Positions 35,201 through 47,189 of a stretch of DNA of 64,000 bases are shown one piece after another. The notes beneath the pieces were generated by a model that was not told where the DNA came from, did no database searches, and was given only the letters and a program-made list of their open reading frames with translations. A program made the position numbers and the translations under genes. The stretch is from assembly GCA_020081605.1 (NCBI GenBank), contig JAHREC010000013.1, forward strand, positions 4,526,001-4,590,000, read 5' to 3'. Source of the stretch: Albifimbria verrucaria (lineage: Eukaryota > Ascomycota > Sordariomycetes > Hypocreales > Stachybotryaceae). Within the stretch, counting starts at the first letter, position 1. Each line of letters starts with the position of its first letter.

Positions 35201-36394
35201 GTTGAGAGTCGGCTGGCAGTAACGGCAGAGAGGGAGGAGGAGGAGGGGTTTGATGGAGAGGTTGTAAGGAGAGGAACGGACGAGATTAAATTCGGAGGAA
35301 AATGTCCGTTCTCGGTTTCTTGATGTGATGCAGAGCCCTGCCAGGTATCAGAGCCTCATGGGTTTGGCTGCGTCTTGTCTATGAAACATGCCAACCAACG
35401 AAGCTTCTTGGTGGTATCAGCGGTTGGAGCATGACGTGTGACGTTGGCAGGCCGGCGGTCAGAGGTTCCGTGGCCCCGAGGCTGGGGCTCCACACCAGGC
35501 TGCCTTGGTCCTGCTCCCTGCTTCTAGACAGGTCGAGCCCGCTGCAGGGCCTGGATGCCCGCGCAGGCAGCGGTTTAACGATCTGCTGACTACGCTAATC
35601 CAGCGCCCTCCCCGCCAGCACCGCTGGGCTCGCTGTACCGGTACTGTACCTGCGGGATCTCTGGCGGGCAGGCCTATGAAGCGTGTACTCTCTGTTACCC
35701 CGCCACGGGCTGACCGCAACATTCAAGCAGCTTCTGGTAAGGCATGATATCGGGGTATGGCCGTTGCAAGTACCGGGCTGCATCTACGGGTGTGTGCTTT
35801 GGCACAGACTATATATTAAAAAACAGTGCATAATTGTCCGGCATAAGCAGTAATGGCACTTGGCACAATGCCATGGTTTACGACAAGCCCATTGCCCCGT
35901 CTAGCCATCGTAGTCCTGCAAGACAAAAGCTGAACCAGCACCCCTCCCAAGGTGGCGCGGGAGCTACCCTTGGTACCCAGACAGGCGCTTAGGTCGCTAG
36001 GGTACCTGTGAGAGTCTGCCAGAACGACACGGCTTAAACAGAAGAGCCTGCCCGCTGTTAAGGAAGTACTACGCGCCCAGTGGACTCAGCCGCCAAAACT
36101 GAGGTGCTCTCGCAGCAGCCCAGGTTGGGGCCAGATATGGGGCATCCTAAATCTTTGAGCTTCTTAGACATTCCATGCTGCCCCAGCCCGTTGCGCAGCC
36201 TCATTGATACTCATTACCTTAAAGCTTTCGTCACTTGTAAAATTCCCACCTCCACAACCCTTCCGCATAACACATCACAATTCTAATCTCGTCCCCCCGA
36301 CACTCACGACATTCGCATACTCTAGTCCTCAACAGGCTACTCATTCTTCATAACAATCACCAGTTTCCTTCACAACAAACCACCTACTTTCACA
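35201..36394. promoter_or_regulatory. Divergent intergenic region between vps24 and p23 gene
   Basis: About 1.2 kb serving both starts. 35450-35700 is GC-rich with short CCGCC/CAGC repeats. The last 150 bases before 36395 are a C/A/T-rich leader (CACAA, ACCTACTTTCACAATGG) typical of highly expressed fungal genes. Confidence 0.5.
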
Positions 36395-37408
36395 ATGGCT
36401 GAGACAGCTACTCCCGAAGGTACGTTAAGCTATTCGTCTGCGCAGCCTCTGGACAAACACTAGGTTGCGACTGATTGTCCAAGCAATCTCCTGGCGCACC
36501 CCGACAAGCCAAAGACGGAATTGCCGTGTGCTAACTCTTTGCCCCTCCTTAGTCCTCTGGGCCCAGCGCTCTTCCGTCGCCGACGCCTCCAAGAACTTCA
36601 TCTACCTGACCATCTCCGTCCCCGATGTCTCCAAGGAGGACCTGAAGCTCGACCTTAAGCCCACTGGCCTGACCTTCACCGGCACCTCGGCCACCCTCAA
36701 GAGGAAGTACCACGTCGAGCTCGAGTTCTACGCCGAGATCGACCCCGCCGAGAGCAAGATCAACCACACTGCCAAGAACGTCGAGATCAAGCTGCAGAAG
36801 AAGGAGCTCAAGGAGGAGTACTGGCCCCGACTTCTCAAGGACTCCAAGAGGCTGCACTTCCTCAAGACCGACTTCGACAAGTGGGTTGACGAGGACGAGC
36901 AGAACGAGGCTCCTGAGGAGGACTTCTCACAGTTTGGCGGCATGGGTAAGTCACCCATTCATACACCCAATCACGCTGCCCAGGCATAGCATACTTGCCT
37001 GGCCTTGATTGGCCCAGAGGTTTTATCATCTATCAGCAGAAACTAACATGGTGGCAGGTGGCATGCCCGGTATGGGAGGAGCTGGTACGTAACATCATGA
37101 TTCCTTTCATTCACGAGGATCGCGAGGTTGCGCACAGACTCGCAACCCCTCGGCCAGCATATGTATCGTTCTCATGCTAACTTCATCTCTTAGGTGGCGG
37201 TGACTTCGGCGGTATCGACTTCTCCAAGCTCGGCGGCGGTGCCGATGGCATGCCCGACCTGAGCAGCATGGGTCTGGAGGGTATGCCCGGTATGAGCAGT
37301 TCCGGCAAGCCCGGTGATGATGACGACGATGATGATGAGGACGACGAGGACATGCCCGCGCTGGAAGGCGAGGATGCCAAGGACAAGGCTACCCCGGCGG
37401 CTAAGTAA
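36395..37408 (+). CDS. sba1: Hsp90 co-chaperone p23/Sba1
   Basis: Stabilises the ATP-bound closed state of Hsp90 in the cytosol and nucleus. Four exons (36395-36419, 36553-36945, 37058-37084 and 37194-37408) give exactly 220 codons with no frame problem. It begins MAETATPE, then the CS domain VLWAQRSSVADASKNFIYLT, DLKPTGLTFTGTSATL, FYAEIDPAESK and the signature LKEEYWPRLLKD (WPRLxK type). A Gly/Met-rich segment (FGGMGGMPGMGGAGGGDFGG) bearing two tiny exons follows, and an acidic tail (about 12 consecutive Asp/Glu) ends the protein. The 27-bp third exon encodes part of the Gly-rich linker. Confidence 0.95.
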
Positions 37409-38227
37409 AGATTAAGACGGCTCTTTGGATGATGTGTACCCTCAAGGGTCTCGTTAGGAGCAGAGAGGGAAGGATATCTCGTCTTCTCCTCGTCCGCGCG
37501 GGATTCATTCGCCATGACTTAAGATAGATGACCCTTTAAATGAATCAAGGACAGTCTACAACACAAAACTATACGTTTCGCGTTGGCAGCTCGCCGTGAG
37601 ATCCCATGACAATTAGCCCACACGATGGAACGTCAATGTCACCATGCACAATGAAGACCATGAAGACAGTCGCTTCATTCTCATCACATTTGAGGAATAC
37701 TCGTCTACAATGACTGAGACCAGCCTCTGGGATTTGGACAGCTCAAATCACATACACAACTGAGAGCGAGACACTGATATTTAACAACACTATGTACCCA
37801 AAGGCAGTAAGCATCCTCTGGTGCAAAGACGTCAAAGTCATGATCCCAAAGTGCATGTAGGAAGCTCTTTTACACATCCACATCTACACACAACCCCTGT
37901 AGTACTGCCGAGTTGAAACATAAGCCCAGTCTGACTAAGTGCCACAGCTTATTCTAGATGATAATTTGACAACTACGATGGTCATGCACGGTGAGACAGC
38001 TAAGGACGGCTCTGGATCAATTAGATAGGAATACTGAATGTTCCCTCTTATTTCCTGATTCCTTGCCTCTTTGCTTTTGGCAATCTGATGTAATAGTAAT
38101 AGAGTAATAGTTGTACACATCCCGACTTCCCTGCGCCAAAAGCATTACGTTTGTTTTTCTTATTTTGCTTAAAAGAGTTGATGCGTTACGTCAGCGAAAG
38201 CAATTGTCTCTCCACACGAAAGCAGGA
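37409..38227. other. Intergenic between convergent genes
   Basis: 3' flanks of the p23 gene (plus) and the Yra1 gene (minus). No supported coding frame and no repeat of note. Confidence 0.5.
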
Positions 38228-39968
38228 TTACTAGGCACTGTTAGTTTTGCTCGTTTGCGTTGTATTGTTCACGACATACCATAATCTCATCCTCCATAGC
38301 AGCGTCGCCGCCCGCCGCCGGTGCAGCTGGAGCAGCTGCGGTGCTGGCGTTCTCAGCGGCAGGGGAGCGCCACCGCCGCCAAAGTAGTCAGCCATCTCTG
38401 AGTCCAGTTCCTCGGCGGTCTTCTTAGCAGGTCGAGCGTTGCGACCACGGCGGGGCTTGGCACCAGCAGCGGCACCCTTGTTGGCAGCACCCTTTCCGGC
38501 GTTTGGTGCCTGCTTGTTGGCAGCACTCTTGGGCTGAGCCTTGGGTTGGCTAAATCATATGTGAGTAGAAGTTCGCAAACAGATAGATGACAAAACCTAC
38601 GTGGTGCGTTCGGCGAGGGACTTGGCGGCAGGTGGAATCACCTTGTCGGCTTGTCCAGCACCAACAACGATCTCAATCTATACACACGTTAGATACCCGG
38701 CTTGTCACACATGTTGATAGTAATCACCTTGATGGGGCGGCCATCGACAAGCAGACCGTTCAATTTCTGGAAGGCCTTGCTAGCGCCATCTGGCTTGCCG
38801 AAGATAACGGATGCAATGCCACGGCTTTGCGAATTGGGTCCGTAGGAAAGCTCAACCCTCTTGATGGCGCCGACGGATTGTGCGAAATATTCCTATCGAG
38901 GAAAAGAGTGTCAGTGAATTCTGAGGTCGTATCGTCAAGCGAATCCGAATCCGAGCATCGAGCGTTTGTGTCTCTTTCTGGCACAGGGCCGGTGGGCGAA
39001 CGAAAGTGAAATGTGTGATGGTAGCCAGCGAGCGAAACAGTGAGCCAATGAAACCACAAGCCAACATCTACTGCAACGAAATCGAGTGGGTTCCCGCCCA
39101 TGCCGACAGGATAGAGCGTGCGTGCACAACCGCCGCGTGAATCTAGCCTCGAGATACTTTGCTGGCTAACAATCAAGTTGCCGTAGATCATCCCTCACTC
39201 AGCCACTCCCACGTTGCTGACCATGCATAGGAATTGCAATAGAATACTGTGAAAAAGCCACATGCTACAGCTCACTGTTTGCTCGCGAGGCGGACCCATT
39301 TCGGCGAAGACTATACCGCCAACATACCAGGGATACCTGAGCGAGTACTTCCATCGGCATGTTCACCGCCATTCCCTCGTTGTCTTCACAATCTGTATGG
39401 AAGTGCTGACCAGGCAATATCTTCCCAGATAGAGGTGAGACAGGAATGCGCTCAACTTCCGACTTAGGCGTCTACCATTTTCAGGGACTGCACTTGTCAA
39501 GGAAGGAGTACGGCGATGGCACGACGTCTCGACTCAGGTGCACGGTATGGATTCTCCAAAGAGAGGATGCGACGACGGCAAGGATAGGGAGCAAAGCCGG
39601 GAACGAGAAGGCCGAACAAAGTCCGAATGGCTTGAAGAGCCTCAACGGAAACATACCTTAATCTGCTTCTCCGTCACGTCCTTGGGCTAATTGAGGGTTA
39701 GCGTGATGTCCTGCCAGCGGCTGGGCGCGAGTCAATGACTTACCAGATTGCTCACGATGATCTTGCTATCAGCGTTGGCAGCGGCAGCCTTGGCAAGAGC
39801 AGGCTTTGCAGCAGCACCACGGGCGGGCTTGGTCGTCTTCTGAACGCCTCCGACGGGAGCAGCGGCAGCGGGGCGGCCGGTAGAGCGTCGCTGGGTAGAG
39901 CGGCGGCGGCTGGAGCGGCGCTGCGCCGTGGTGATCTCGTCGAGAGACTGGTCGAGCTTGCCAGACAT
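38228..39968 (-). CDS. yra1: mRNA export adaptor Yra1/ALY/REF
   Basis: RRM protein that couples transcription and splicing to Mex67-mediated mRNA export. Exons: 39968-39744, 39686-39657, 38892-38728, 38677-38601, 38549-38280, and a last exon holding only the stop TAA (38230-38228). Total 256 residues. It starts with the conserved MSGKLDQSLDEITTAQRRSS, then a basic Arg/Ala-rich stretch. The RRM follows (SKIIVSNL, PKDVTEKQIKEYF, RVELSYGPNSQSRGIASVIF, LNGLLVDGRPIK). Then come a Lys/Ala-rich tail (QPKAQPKSAANK, KPRRGRNARPAKKTAEELD) and a C-terminal box ending MEDEIM. Intron 2 is 764 bp, far longer than any other here. One base is missing from the G-run 38362-38365. Adding it makes 257 codons. Confidence 0.93.
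38893..39656 (-). other. Exceptionally long intron of the Yra1 gene
   Basis: It runs from GTATGT (39656 downwards) to ATAG (38893). It is 764 bp, against 44-135 bp for the other introns called in this window. It sits inside the RRM coding region after about 255 coding bases. S. cerevisiae YRA1 also has one intron of nearly the same size, used for autoregulation. Both boundaries are supported by continuity of the RRM (QIK/EYFAQ). Confidence 0.85.
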
Positions 39969-41563
39969 TGTGAAGGGTTTTGCGGGTGTGTATATGCGAG
40001 AATGCAAGACAATGAGAGGCTATTGACAACCGAAGCTGAGGCGCCAGGCGGTCAAGAAGGAGGTCTAGTTACTGCGACTCGGGTCGAAAAGAGAAGACGG
40101 TGAATAAGCCGCAGTTGTTCGTAGACGCGTTTCGCGATGTAAGCAGAGTCGCGAAGCTCAGCCCGAACAGAAGAAGTTTCGGGAGTTGAAAGAGTTGTGG
40201 CGTGGGAAGGTAGAAACAAAGATTGCGCGGAAGGTAGGCGCAGTCCGAGAGACAAAGGTAGAATGGGAGGTGAAGGAGAGAGATGGGCAGCGGTGCGGAG
40301 GGATGATTAAATGGATGTGTGGTTGCGGAGGATGGAAGGGAGGAAAGGAGACCACCGAGGGAGGCGAAAAGCACAGGGGTAGAGGGAGGCAGCTGAGGAC
40401 CTCTTTGGGGACGCCAGAGGGGTGCCTGACAGGAAGTGGATTGCTCGTCAGCTATGCCACGCGCCGCTAGACACCCTTTGGGGTAGCTTAGGCCAGTACC
40501 TGAGTGAGTCAGCCAAAACGCGGGCGCAGCGTGCTGGCAGCCGAGGTGCTGCATAAGTACCTTACTAACAGCATTGACGAATAATAAATGCATGGAACCT
40601 GAGCACCTTGACCAATCAGTACTTTGTACAGATACGGAGAGCCAGGTCAGCAAGGCTCAGCCAGCCAGCCAGCCAGCGTGGACGTGTTGGAATTGGAGGA
40701 TTGGGTGCATGTCTACGGGGCATATCTTGTCAGGCCGTATTAGACTTCACCACGCGTCTTTTCCCAAAATCACACTGGAACTTAAGGGTCTCCCGTATCC
40801 CTTCCTTGGAGAGACATCCTCGATGTTCTGACAAAAGGACGTACATACCTATCTTTGGAACAAAGATACCAGAACGCAGAACAAGGAAAAAGAAAGGATT
40901 GTAGAAATCCAGACCAGCGCTGAAGGTACAGCATTGTACAGTATGTAACAAGGCGCAGTGACTGGATTACCAGTACCGGTACCGGCACCGGTACACTACA
41001 TAATGTGGAAATAATTGTAGTATGAATCAAGGTTGCTCTATTCTCCTTCTAAAGTACGATGGGTTGAAAGAGTTGGGCACAAGTACTCATTCACATTTAG
41101 AAGCCCAGCTGTGAATCGATCAACGAAAATTGGTATCTTTAATGCCTATGATAAGAGGAGGCTGCTCCAGCTTTGCATCTCATGCTGATGGCAAACAGAT
41201 TCGTTGTGAAAAAGAAAGCCATTTTGTCGAGGCTGTGAATAACCATCATACGCTACCAAGCAAACATCTGCCAGACTAATCAACGCTACCCTTCATGATC
41301 AAGCTTGTGCTGAGCCAAGATGTCAAATCATATGCTTGCGCCTCATGGGCCGACAATAGGTTACCGTCGCGTCCATACAGTCCAGGCTAAATCATCAAGG
41401 GCACCACCACATCCTCCCACGTCGTAGCTTTCTTGCGCAAACCGACCAGTTCTTCTTGTTTCAACTGCTCGTTTCGCTATATCAGAGAGGGAATCATGCA
41501 TAGCCGTAACCATCATGCAATTCCAAGTTTCGTAGGGATGTCGTCTCTGAAGTTTTGCTTGAA
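39969..41563. other. Intergenic, Yra1 promoter side
   Basis: Yra1 leader and promoter on the left and the 3' flank of ost4 on the right. Several 60-190-codon frames on both strands overlap and lack motifs. Contains CCAGCCAGCCAGCCAG near 40660 and the ACCGGT repeat. Confidence 0.5.
40975..40992. repeat. Three ACCGGY hexamers
   Basis: ACCGGT-ACCGGC-ACCGGT in tandem. The unit ACCGGT is itself palindromic. Noncoding. Confidence 0.7.
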
Positions 41564-41710
41564 TCATGAGGTTTCCGAGCCCTCAGCTTTTCGGCCGGTC
41601 GACGGCACGTTGGCGGCGTTGACTTCCAGGAAGTGATAGGCCACAATGAGGACCATGGCCGTCGTGCCCAGGAAGATGGCCAATCGATAGAGGTCGTTGT
41701 CGGAGATCAT
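41564..41710 (-). CDS. ost4: Oligosaccharyltransferase subunit Ost4
   Basis: A 48-residue membrane microprotein of the ER oligosaccharyltransferase complex, which transfers N-glycans to nascent proteins. It begins MISDNDLYRLAIFLGTTAMV and continues LIVAYHFLEVN, one transmembrane helix preceded by the conserved MISD start seen in yeast and plant/animal Ost4. A short polar tail ends SETS. Continuous single exon with a TGA stop at 41564-41566. It would be missed by most gene finders because of its length. Its promoter faces the Tma46-like gene at 42223. Confidence 0.9.
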   Translation of the reverse strand: MISDNDLYRLAIFLGTTAMVLIVAYHFLEVNAANVPSTGRKAEGSETS

Positions 41711-42222
41711 GATCGCAAGCTAGTCGAAGAACGTCGGTTGAATCGATCGTGTGTCTGAACTGTGCTATAACCATTCGCTTAGTTTAGAAAATGCGGAGAA
41801 GAAAACACCGCCAAGCAGGTAGTCTTCAACTCACATGTCAAATCGTGATGATCGATGTTGCGACGAGCTCGCAAGATGATGATCCCTTGCTGGCGCGGCT
41901 GCTCAGGACAGCTATCTGGATATGGACACAGAGGACCTGACGGGCCAAGACCCACAATTCGTAATTCCCACAACGCTCACACCGGCCGGTGCCCCGCACG
42001 TGACTTCGGGTGACTTCATTCACCAAATCAAGGCCGCCCATCAGAACTTGGACAAAAGTCTTATTCGAGTGGCCATCGACCATCCCCGGTGTTAGGCGGC
42101 GTGGTAAAGACCGTTGTTTTATTCCTACGATACTGCTACGACTTCAAGGGCTCAATAAAGCACTCTTGACCTCTCCTTGAACTCTTGGATCGACTTCACC
42201 CACTACCCCGCCACCGCCCATC
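41711..42222. promoter_or_regulatory. Divergent promoter of ost4 and the CCCH gene
   Basis: 512 bp between two opposite start codons, with a leader rich in CACCC/CGCCACCGCCC just before 42223. No motif was assigned. Confidence 0.5.
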
Positions 42223-43344
42223 ATGCCCCCAAAGAAGAACGAGAAAGTCGCTGCCGGCAAGAAGCCGTCGGCGACCAAGCAGGTCGAGGACCGAACTTTC
42301 GGAATGAAGAACAAGAAGGAGCCGTTGCCCAGAAGCAGATTGCCCAAATGGCAGCCAACCTCAAGGCTGGTGGCAGCGCCGAGGAGAAGCGCAAGGCTGC
42401 TGAGAAGGCGGCGAGGGAGAAGGAGAAGAAGGCCGCCGAAGACGCCAAGCGAGAGGCTGCCGAGCTTTTGAACAGGCCGGCTCAGATTCAAAAGGTGCCG
42501 TTCGGTGTCGACCCCAAGACGGTTGTCTGTATCTTCTTCAAGAAGGGCGACTGCGAGAAGGGCAAGAAGTGCAAGTTCTCCCACGACCTATCACTCGAAC
42601 GCAAGACCGAGAAGAAGAACTTGTACGCCGATACCAGAGAAGATGAAGAGGACACAAAGAAGCAGGAGACGTCCGCCGACTGGGACGAGGAGAAGCTACG
42701 AACCGTCGTCCTGTCTAAGAAGGGCAACCAGAAGACCACAACCGACAAGGTGTGCAAATACTTTGTTAGTGCCATCGAGGAGGGCAAGTATGGTTGGTTC
42801 TGGATTTGCCCCAATGGCGGAGATAAGTGCATGTATAGGCACGCTCTCCCACCTGGGTAAGCCTTCCCCACCAGAGACTCGTGGATTTTACTCCGCTGAC
42901 ATGATGAACAGTTTCGTCCTGAAGACAAAGGAACAGAGAGCCGCAGAGAAGGCTCTACTGGACAAGTCGCCGCTGAAGACGCTGACCCTGGAAGACTTCC
43001 TGGAATCCGAGAGACACAAGCTTACCGGCAATTTGACGCCCGTTACGCCCGAGACCTTCGCCAAGTGGAAGAAGGAGCGTCTCGATAAGAAGGCAGCAGA
43101 GGAACAAGCCCGAAAGGCCAAGGAGAACACTGGTCGTGCGCTGTTCGAGAGCGGCAAGTGGAGAGACGTGGACGAATCCGAAGAGGAAGAGGATGAGGAC
43201 GACGACGCTTGGAACCTCGCGAAGCTCAGACGTGAGACCGAAGCACTGCGACAACAGAAGGAAGAGGAGCGACTGGAGACGCTTTACACAGCTCCGGGTG
43301 TGTCTATACCGCAAGCACCGCAGACCGAAGTATCAGGCGCATGA
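42223..43344 (+). CDS. CCCH zinc-finger protein of the Tma46/ZC3H15 (DRG-family regulatory protein) type
   Basis: Ribosome-associated partner of DRG-type GTPases in the known family. Two exons (42223-42856 and 42912-43344), 355 residues. The start [16 protein letters not shown] leads to the conserved [18 protein letters not shown] box, then a long charged coiled coil. Two CCCH fingers follow: [20 protein letters not shown] near residue 105, and [19 protein letters not shown] plus [13 protein letters not shown] near residue 190. The C-terminal region has [27 protein letters not shown] and an acidic box before [12 protein letters not shown]. One G seems missing at 42318-42319 (AAGGAGCC), just after KNKK. 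Adding it gives 356 codons. Confidence 0.92.
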
Positions 43345-45450
43345 AGGATTGCTTGAGGTCTCGGAGCTTCATAGACAAGGTTCCGAGCCTTGCAGAAGAG
43401 CAGGTCCAACCAGAGGCAATTCCGAGCACTACTCGCACAGTCGATCCATCAAGTACCCCCTTGTCGAGTGGTTGAATGCTTATCATCAAGATGCTACCGT
43501 TCAAGGAGTGACAGAACGACGGAGAGAGCCATCGCTCCCAGCACGGCGTCAACGCTTAGTAACCTGCCCGCTTACTGAGTGCAACCTGTCTATAGGCCGG
43601 AGCGCATCCGAGCCTGGCTGACACACTGCTGGGTCTGGCCTAGAATGATATTGGCTGGAATATCAGATCAGGGGGCCGTTTGGGCGATTGACTGATGCTA
43701 TTGATATAAAATTAGATTTAGAGATATGTGAACTGAACCAAACAACGGCCGTTATCTGCCCAGTCTCGAGTGATAGAGTAAGGTTATAGTTGGTGCCGTA
43801 TGCTATCACTGGCGTGTTCCATACATCAAACGACGGGATTTGTCAATATTCATGGAAACCCACAGGATCGGCACTGGCGAACGGACAGCATCTTGAGGAT
43901 AGCCAGTCTCGCATTGCACAACAAAAAGAAGAACGAGATCTGTTCTGCGTTTCAAGAAAACCTCAGACACGACGCTAGCCAACTAGACGCGTCTTGTCAC
44001 AGGATAAGAATAGCTCGAGCCAGGCTAAAGCTTGGTGAAGCCAAGATGTTTCTGCCTGATACATGACCAAGCGAATTCCCCACTGTTACGCGCGGGGACT
44101 AAGAAAGCAAGATAAGACACACACATACGACGGGGCAAGCTACAGCCATCCGTGGGTGTGGCAGGCCCCTGTTTGGGAGGCCTGTGGTGTTTTGGACGGC
44201 AGCTTGGGAGCAGCTCCCGCTGCATGGACGGGCGTGGCCTCGGTTTGATTGGCTGCTGCGTCGGATTTGCAATCACGTGACGCCGATCAACCGGTGCTTA
44301 GGCCGAAAACAGGCGGCACAAGAAGAAACGGGCGGCGTCCATCCGCATGGATGCTTGTCGCTCTAGCTACCAAGCTTATACGTGCCAGAGGAGCGTCCTT
44401 CAACGTTACCAGTCTGCAAGCCCGATGCGTGAGAACCGGGTGGACTTGCAGGACGTTCGGCCAGATAGCAGCGCAGTGACGGCGACAGCGTGACAGGGGG
44501 CCCGGTGCTGCGCGGCTACGTCAGAGCGGCGTTGGGGATGGATGGAAAGGAAAACCATGCGTCCAAAAGGGTGGGAGCGGGCAGAGGACGGACGTTGAAT
44601 GAGGGGTTCCATCATTCCAGGTCCTGGTTCCTCTCGTTCCCTCAGGTGGCTCGCATCAAGTCCCGTACAGTACAGCAAGTATACTCCTCTAAGGTTTAGC
44701 TGCTTGGTTATGGTACTAAGGTACAGTACGTCGGTACTAAGCTTCTGGCAGCCCCTCCTTGGGTCAGTACTCGGTAGCTGGCCATCCCCGCTATAGACAA
44801 GCCCCAAACAGCAGGCCCCGTGCGGTCCAGTGCAGTCCAGTGCAGTCCAGCCTAGTACCTCAGTACTGCAAGGTACCTCCCCAGCTGCACTGGCCACGCC
44901 TATCGTCCGACCACCGACCACTGAACCGCATGTACAAGTACCGTCCTTCTCTCTTCGCCTTCATCCACCAGCTTGCTTGCTTGCTTGCCTGCCCCAGGAG
45001 GAGCTCACCTTACTTAGTACCTGCGCACGCTTGACTCGAACCTCCTCTTCCTTCCCACCACCACCATAACCTCTTTTCTCTCTCCTCTCCCTCCTCGCCT
45101 CACCTCACCTCGCCCAATCCCGCTCTCCCTCCCTCTCTCGGCTTCCTCCCACCAGCCGTATCCGAACAACATCCGGGGCCGTCCTCGGCTCTTGAGCCAC
45201 TCCACCTCCCGTCGACTCGTGATATCACCACTGCACTCATAAACGGTTACGCTTCGATCTGACCTTCACCTCTCCGCTCGCCTGCGAGACACCTTATCCG
45301 CCCGTCGCCACAGGAGGGGCTCCTTGATGGACATTCGGTTCCTGGCAATCGGCTGTGCTGCGACCGCGCCCACGAACCTGGTCTCGCTCGAGGCCTCGGT
45401 TTGACAGGCGCGCTGCCCGCTGGCCTTGAACGCCTTCAATTGCTAGAAGC
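43345..45450. other. Intergenic, no supported gene
   Basis: About 2.1 kb. 44690-44880 is rich in GTAC/GGTACC-containing motifs and the GTCCAGTGCA repeat. 45030-45240 is strongly pyrimidine-rich and is probably the promoter and leader of the carrier gene. Overlapping frames on both strands are not convincing. Confidence 0.5.
44825..44850. repeat. GTCCAGTGCA tandem repeat (2.6 copies)
   Basis: Two perfect 10-bp units and a partial third. Noncoding. Confidence 0.8.
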
Positions 45451-46748
45451 ATGACCACCGATGCCGGCTTCGGTCACCAAGATGTCCCACGAACGAACCG
45501 CAACTTACTGCAGCCCACCGCCATGCCTCAAGCCACTCCGCGAGAGAGGCCCTACGCCTTGGTCAGGCAGTATCGCACCGAGATAGCCGCCTCCACCTCC
45601 AGTGTCTTCTCTACCCTCGCCGCCTTCCCCTCGACAGCGTCAAGACGCGCATGCAAACCTACCAGTATAAGGGCTTTCTTGATTGCGTCCGCCATACATA
45701 TCGTACCGAAAAACTTGGTGGCTTCTTCCGAGGTATGCTTTGCTCGATCTCAAGCTTCATGTGGTTGGCTCTTGTCTTTGTGCTGCCAATGGCCTCCGTT
45801 TCCCGAATCGTTATGCTCGCTGCTTTAGCATTTACTTGGCTGACCATTGAATCTTCTTCCCAGGTGTCATGGCTCCTATGGCCAGCATCACTCTTGTCCG
45901 TACCGTTTCGTTCTCGATCTACCAACGAGCCAAGAAGAACTATTCTGCTTGGATGAAGCGCAACTTTGGTTTTGACGTTGTCGCCCACATGAACAAACCC
46001 GGCAGTTACCCTAACATATATACTGTTACTTGCTTTGGTGCCGCTGGTGCAACAGCGGGCTCTGTCATTACCTTCCTGGCCTGTCCTTTCGAGCTCACCA
46101 AGCTTAGCGCACAGGTCTCGGTGCTATTAGCAGAACGAACCAGTTGCAAGCGCAGCCTTGCTGTGGCTACGAGCTATCAGAACAAGGGCACTTTCAAAAC
46201 CATGGCCAACATCATCAAGCACCGAGGCGCTCTAGGGCTCTATACCGGCTTGAGGCTTCATTTGTGTATGTGACAGTGCTTGCGACGTGTGACGTGCCTG
46301 GCTAACATCCAACGTAGTGCGCGATACGTTGGGTACTGGAATCTACTTCATGGTATACGAGAGTGGAAAACAGCTCGGAACAGCCTTTGGTGGCGATAAC
46401 CCAAACAGCAACAAGTTGGCGGTCGTGACAGCTGGAGGCCTCTGCGGCCTGGTGTCGTGGGCTATGATCTGTAAGACACATCAACACTACGGGACGCTGA
46501 GACAGAATGGCTAACCAGCAACAGATCCCATTGACTCGGCCAAGAGCATCTACCAACGAAATGCCCTTCTCCGTTCTAAAGGAGAAACTGTTGAGCCTGC
46601 GCCGAAAATCGAATTCTTCAAGCGACACATGTACCGAGGTCTCGGGGTCTCTATGAGCCGATCCTGCGTCGTCAACGCCATCTTCTTCTCCTCTTTTGAG
46701 CTGATCAAGAAGCGCATAAAGAAGATGGATGAAGAGGGCAGGCTCTAA
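45451..46748 (+). CDS. Mitochondrial carrier (SLC25) family protein
   Basis: Inner mitochondrial membrane solute transporter; substrate not identifiable. Four exons (45451-45732, 45864-46265, 46318-46470 and 46525-46748), 353 residues. The three repeats each carry the carrier signature P-x-[DE]-x-x-[KR]: PLDSVKTRMQ near residue 60, PFELTKLSAQ near residue 165 and PIDSAKSIYQ near residue 290. Each is followed by its glycine-containing second helix (GFLDCVRHTYRTEKLGGFFRG, RGALGLYTGLRLHL, FFKRHMYRGLGVSMSRS). It ends KKRIKKMDEEGRL. The 37-residue N-terminal extension is polar. One C is missing in the run 45627-45630 within the first signature. Adding it gives 354 codons. Confidence 0.92.
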
Positions 46749-47189
46749 TGTATCAACAGGGCACATATTCAACGAATCCCGGACCGGAAAGGCCGGGCAT
46801 GAGGCCAGGCTAGAGCCATCTGCATCACACTTCGGCGTTATTTATGATTGTTATTAGGTTTATGTCTACTTTAAACGCTGGTATTTGACAGCAACGGTAC
46901 AGGTCATGTGGGAACAAGGGCAATGACAGGGAACTACATTATACGCGAGGCAAAGGATAAGATATGGAAGCAAGACGGACACACCCAGACACGCGAGTCT
47001 AGCGTTTTGTGACATTGGGAAATTGTAGTCTTTGTTTCTTTTTGAGGATTTAATGTGGCTCAATTATGAACACTTCAATACAGTACATTACGTACCGATC
47101 TATGTCCCTCGGACCAAGTGACTGGTTCACCTGAGCTAAGGGGTTCATTGGCTTGTTTGGGCATGTTCTTTGTGAATAATGCTTGCCCA
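46749..47189. other. Intergenic between convergent genes
   Basis: 440 bp of 3' flanks. Nothing specific was seen. Confidence 0.5.
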
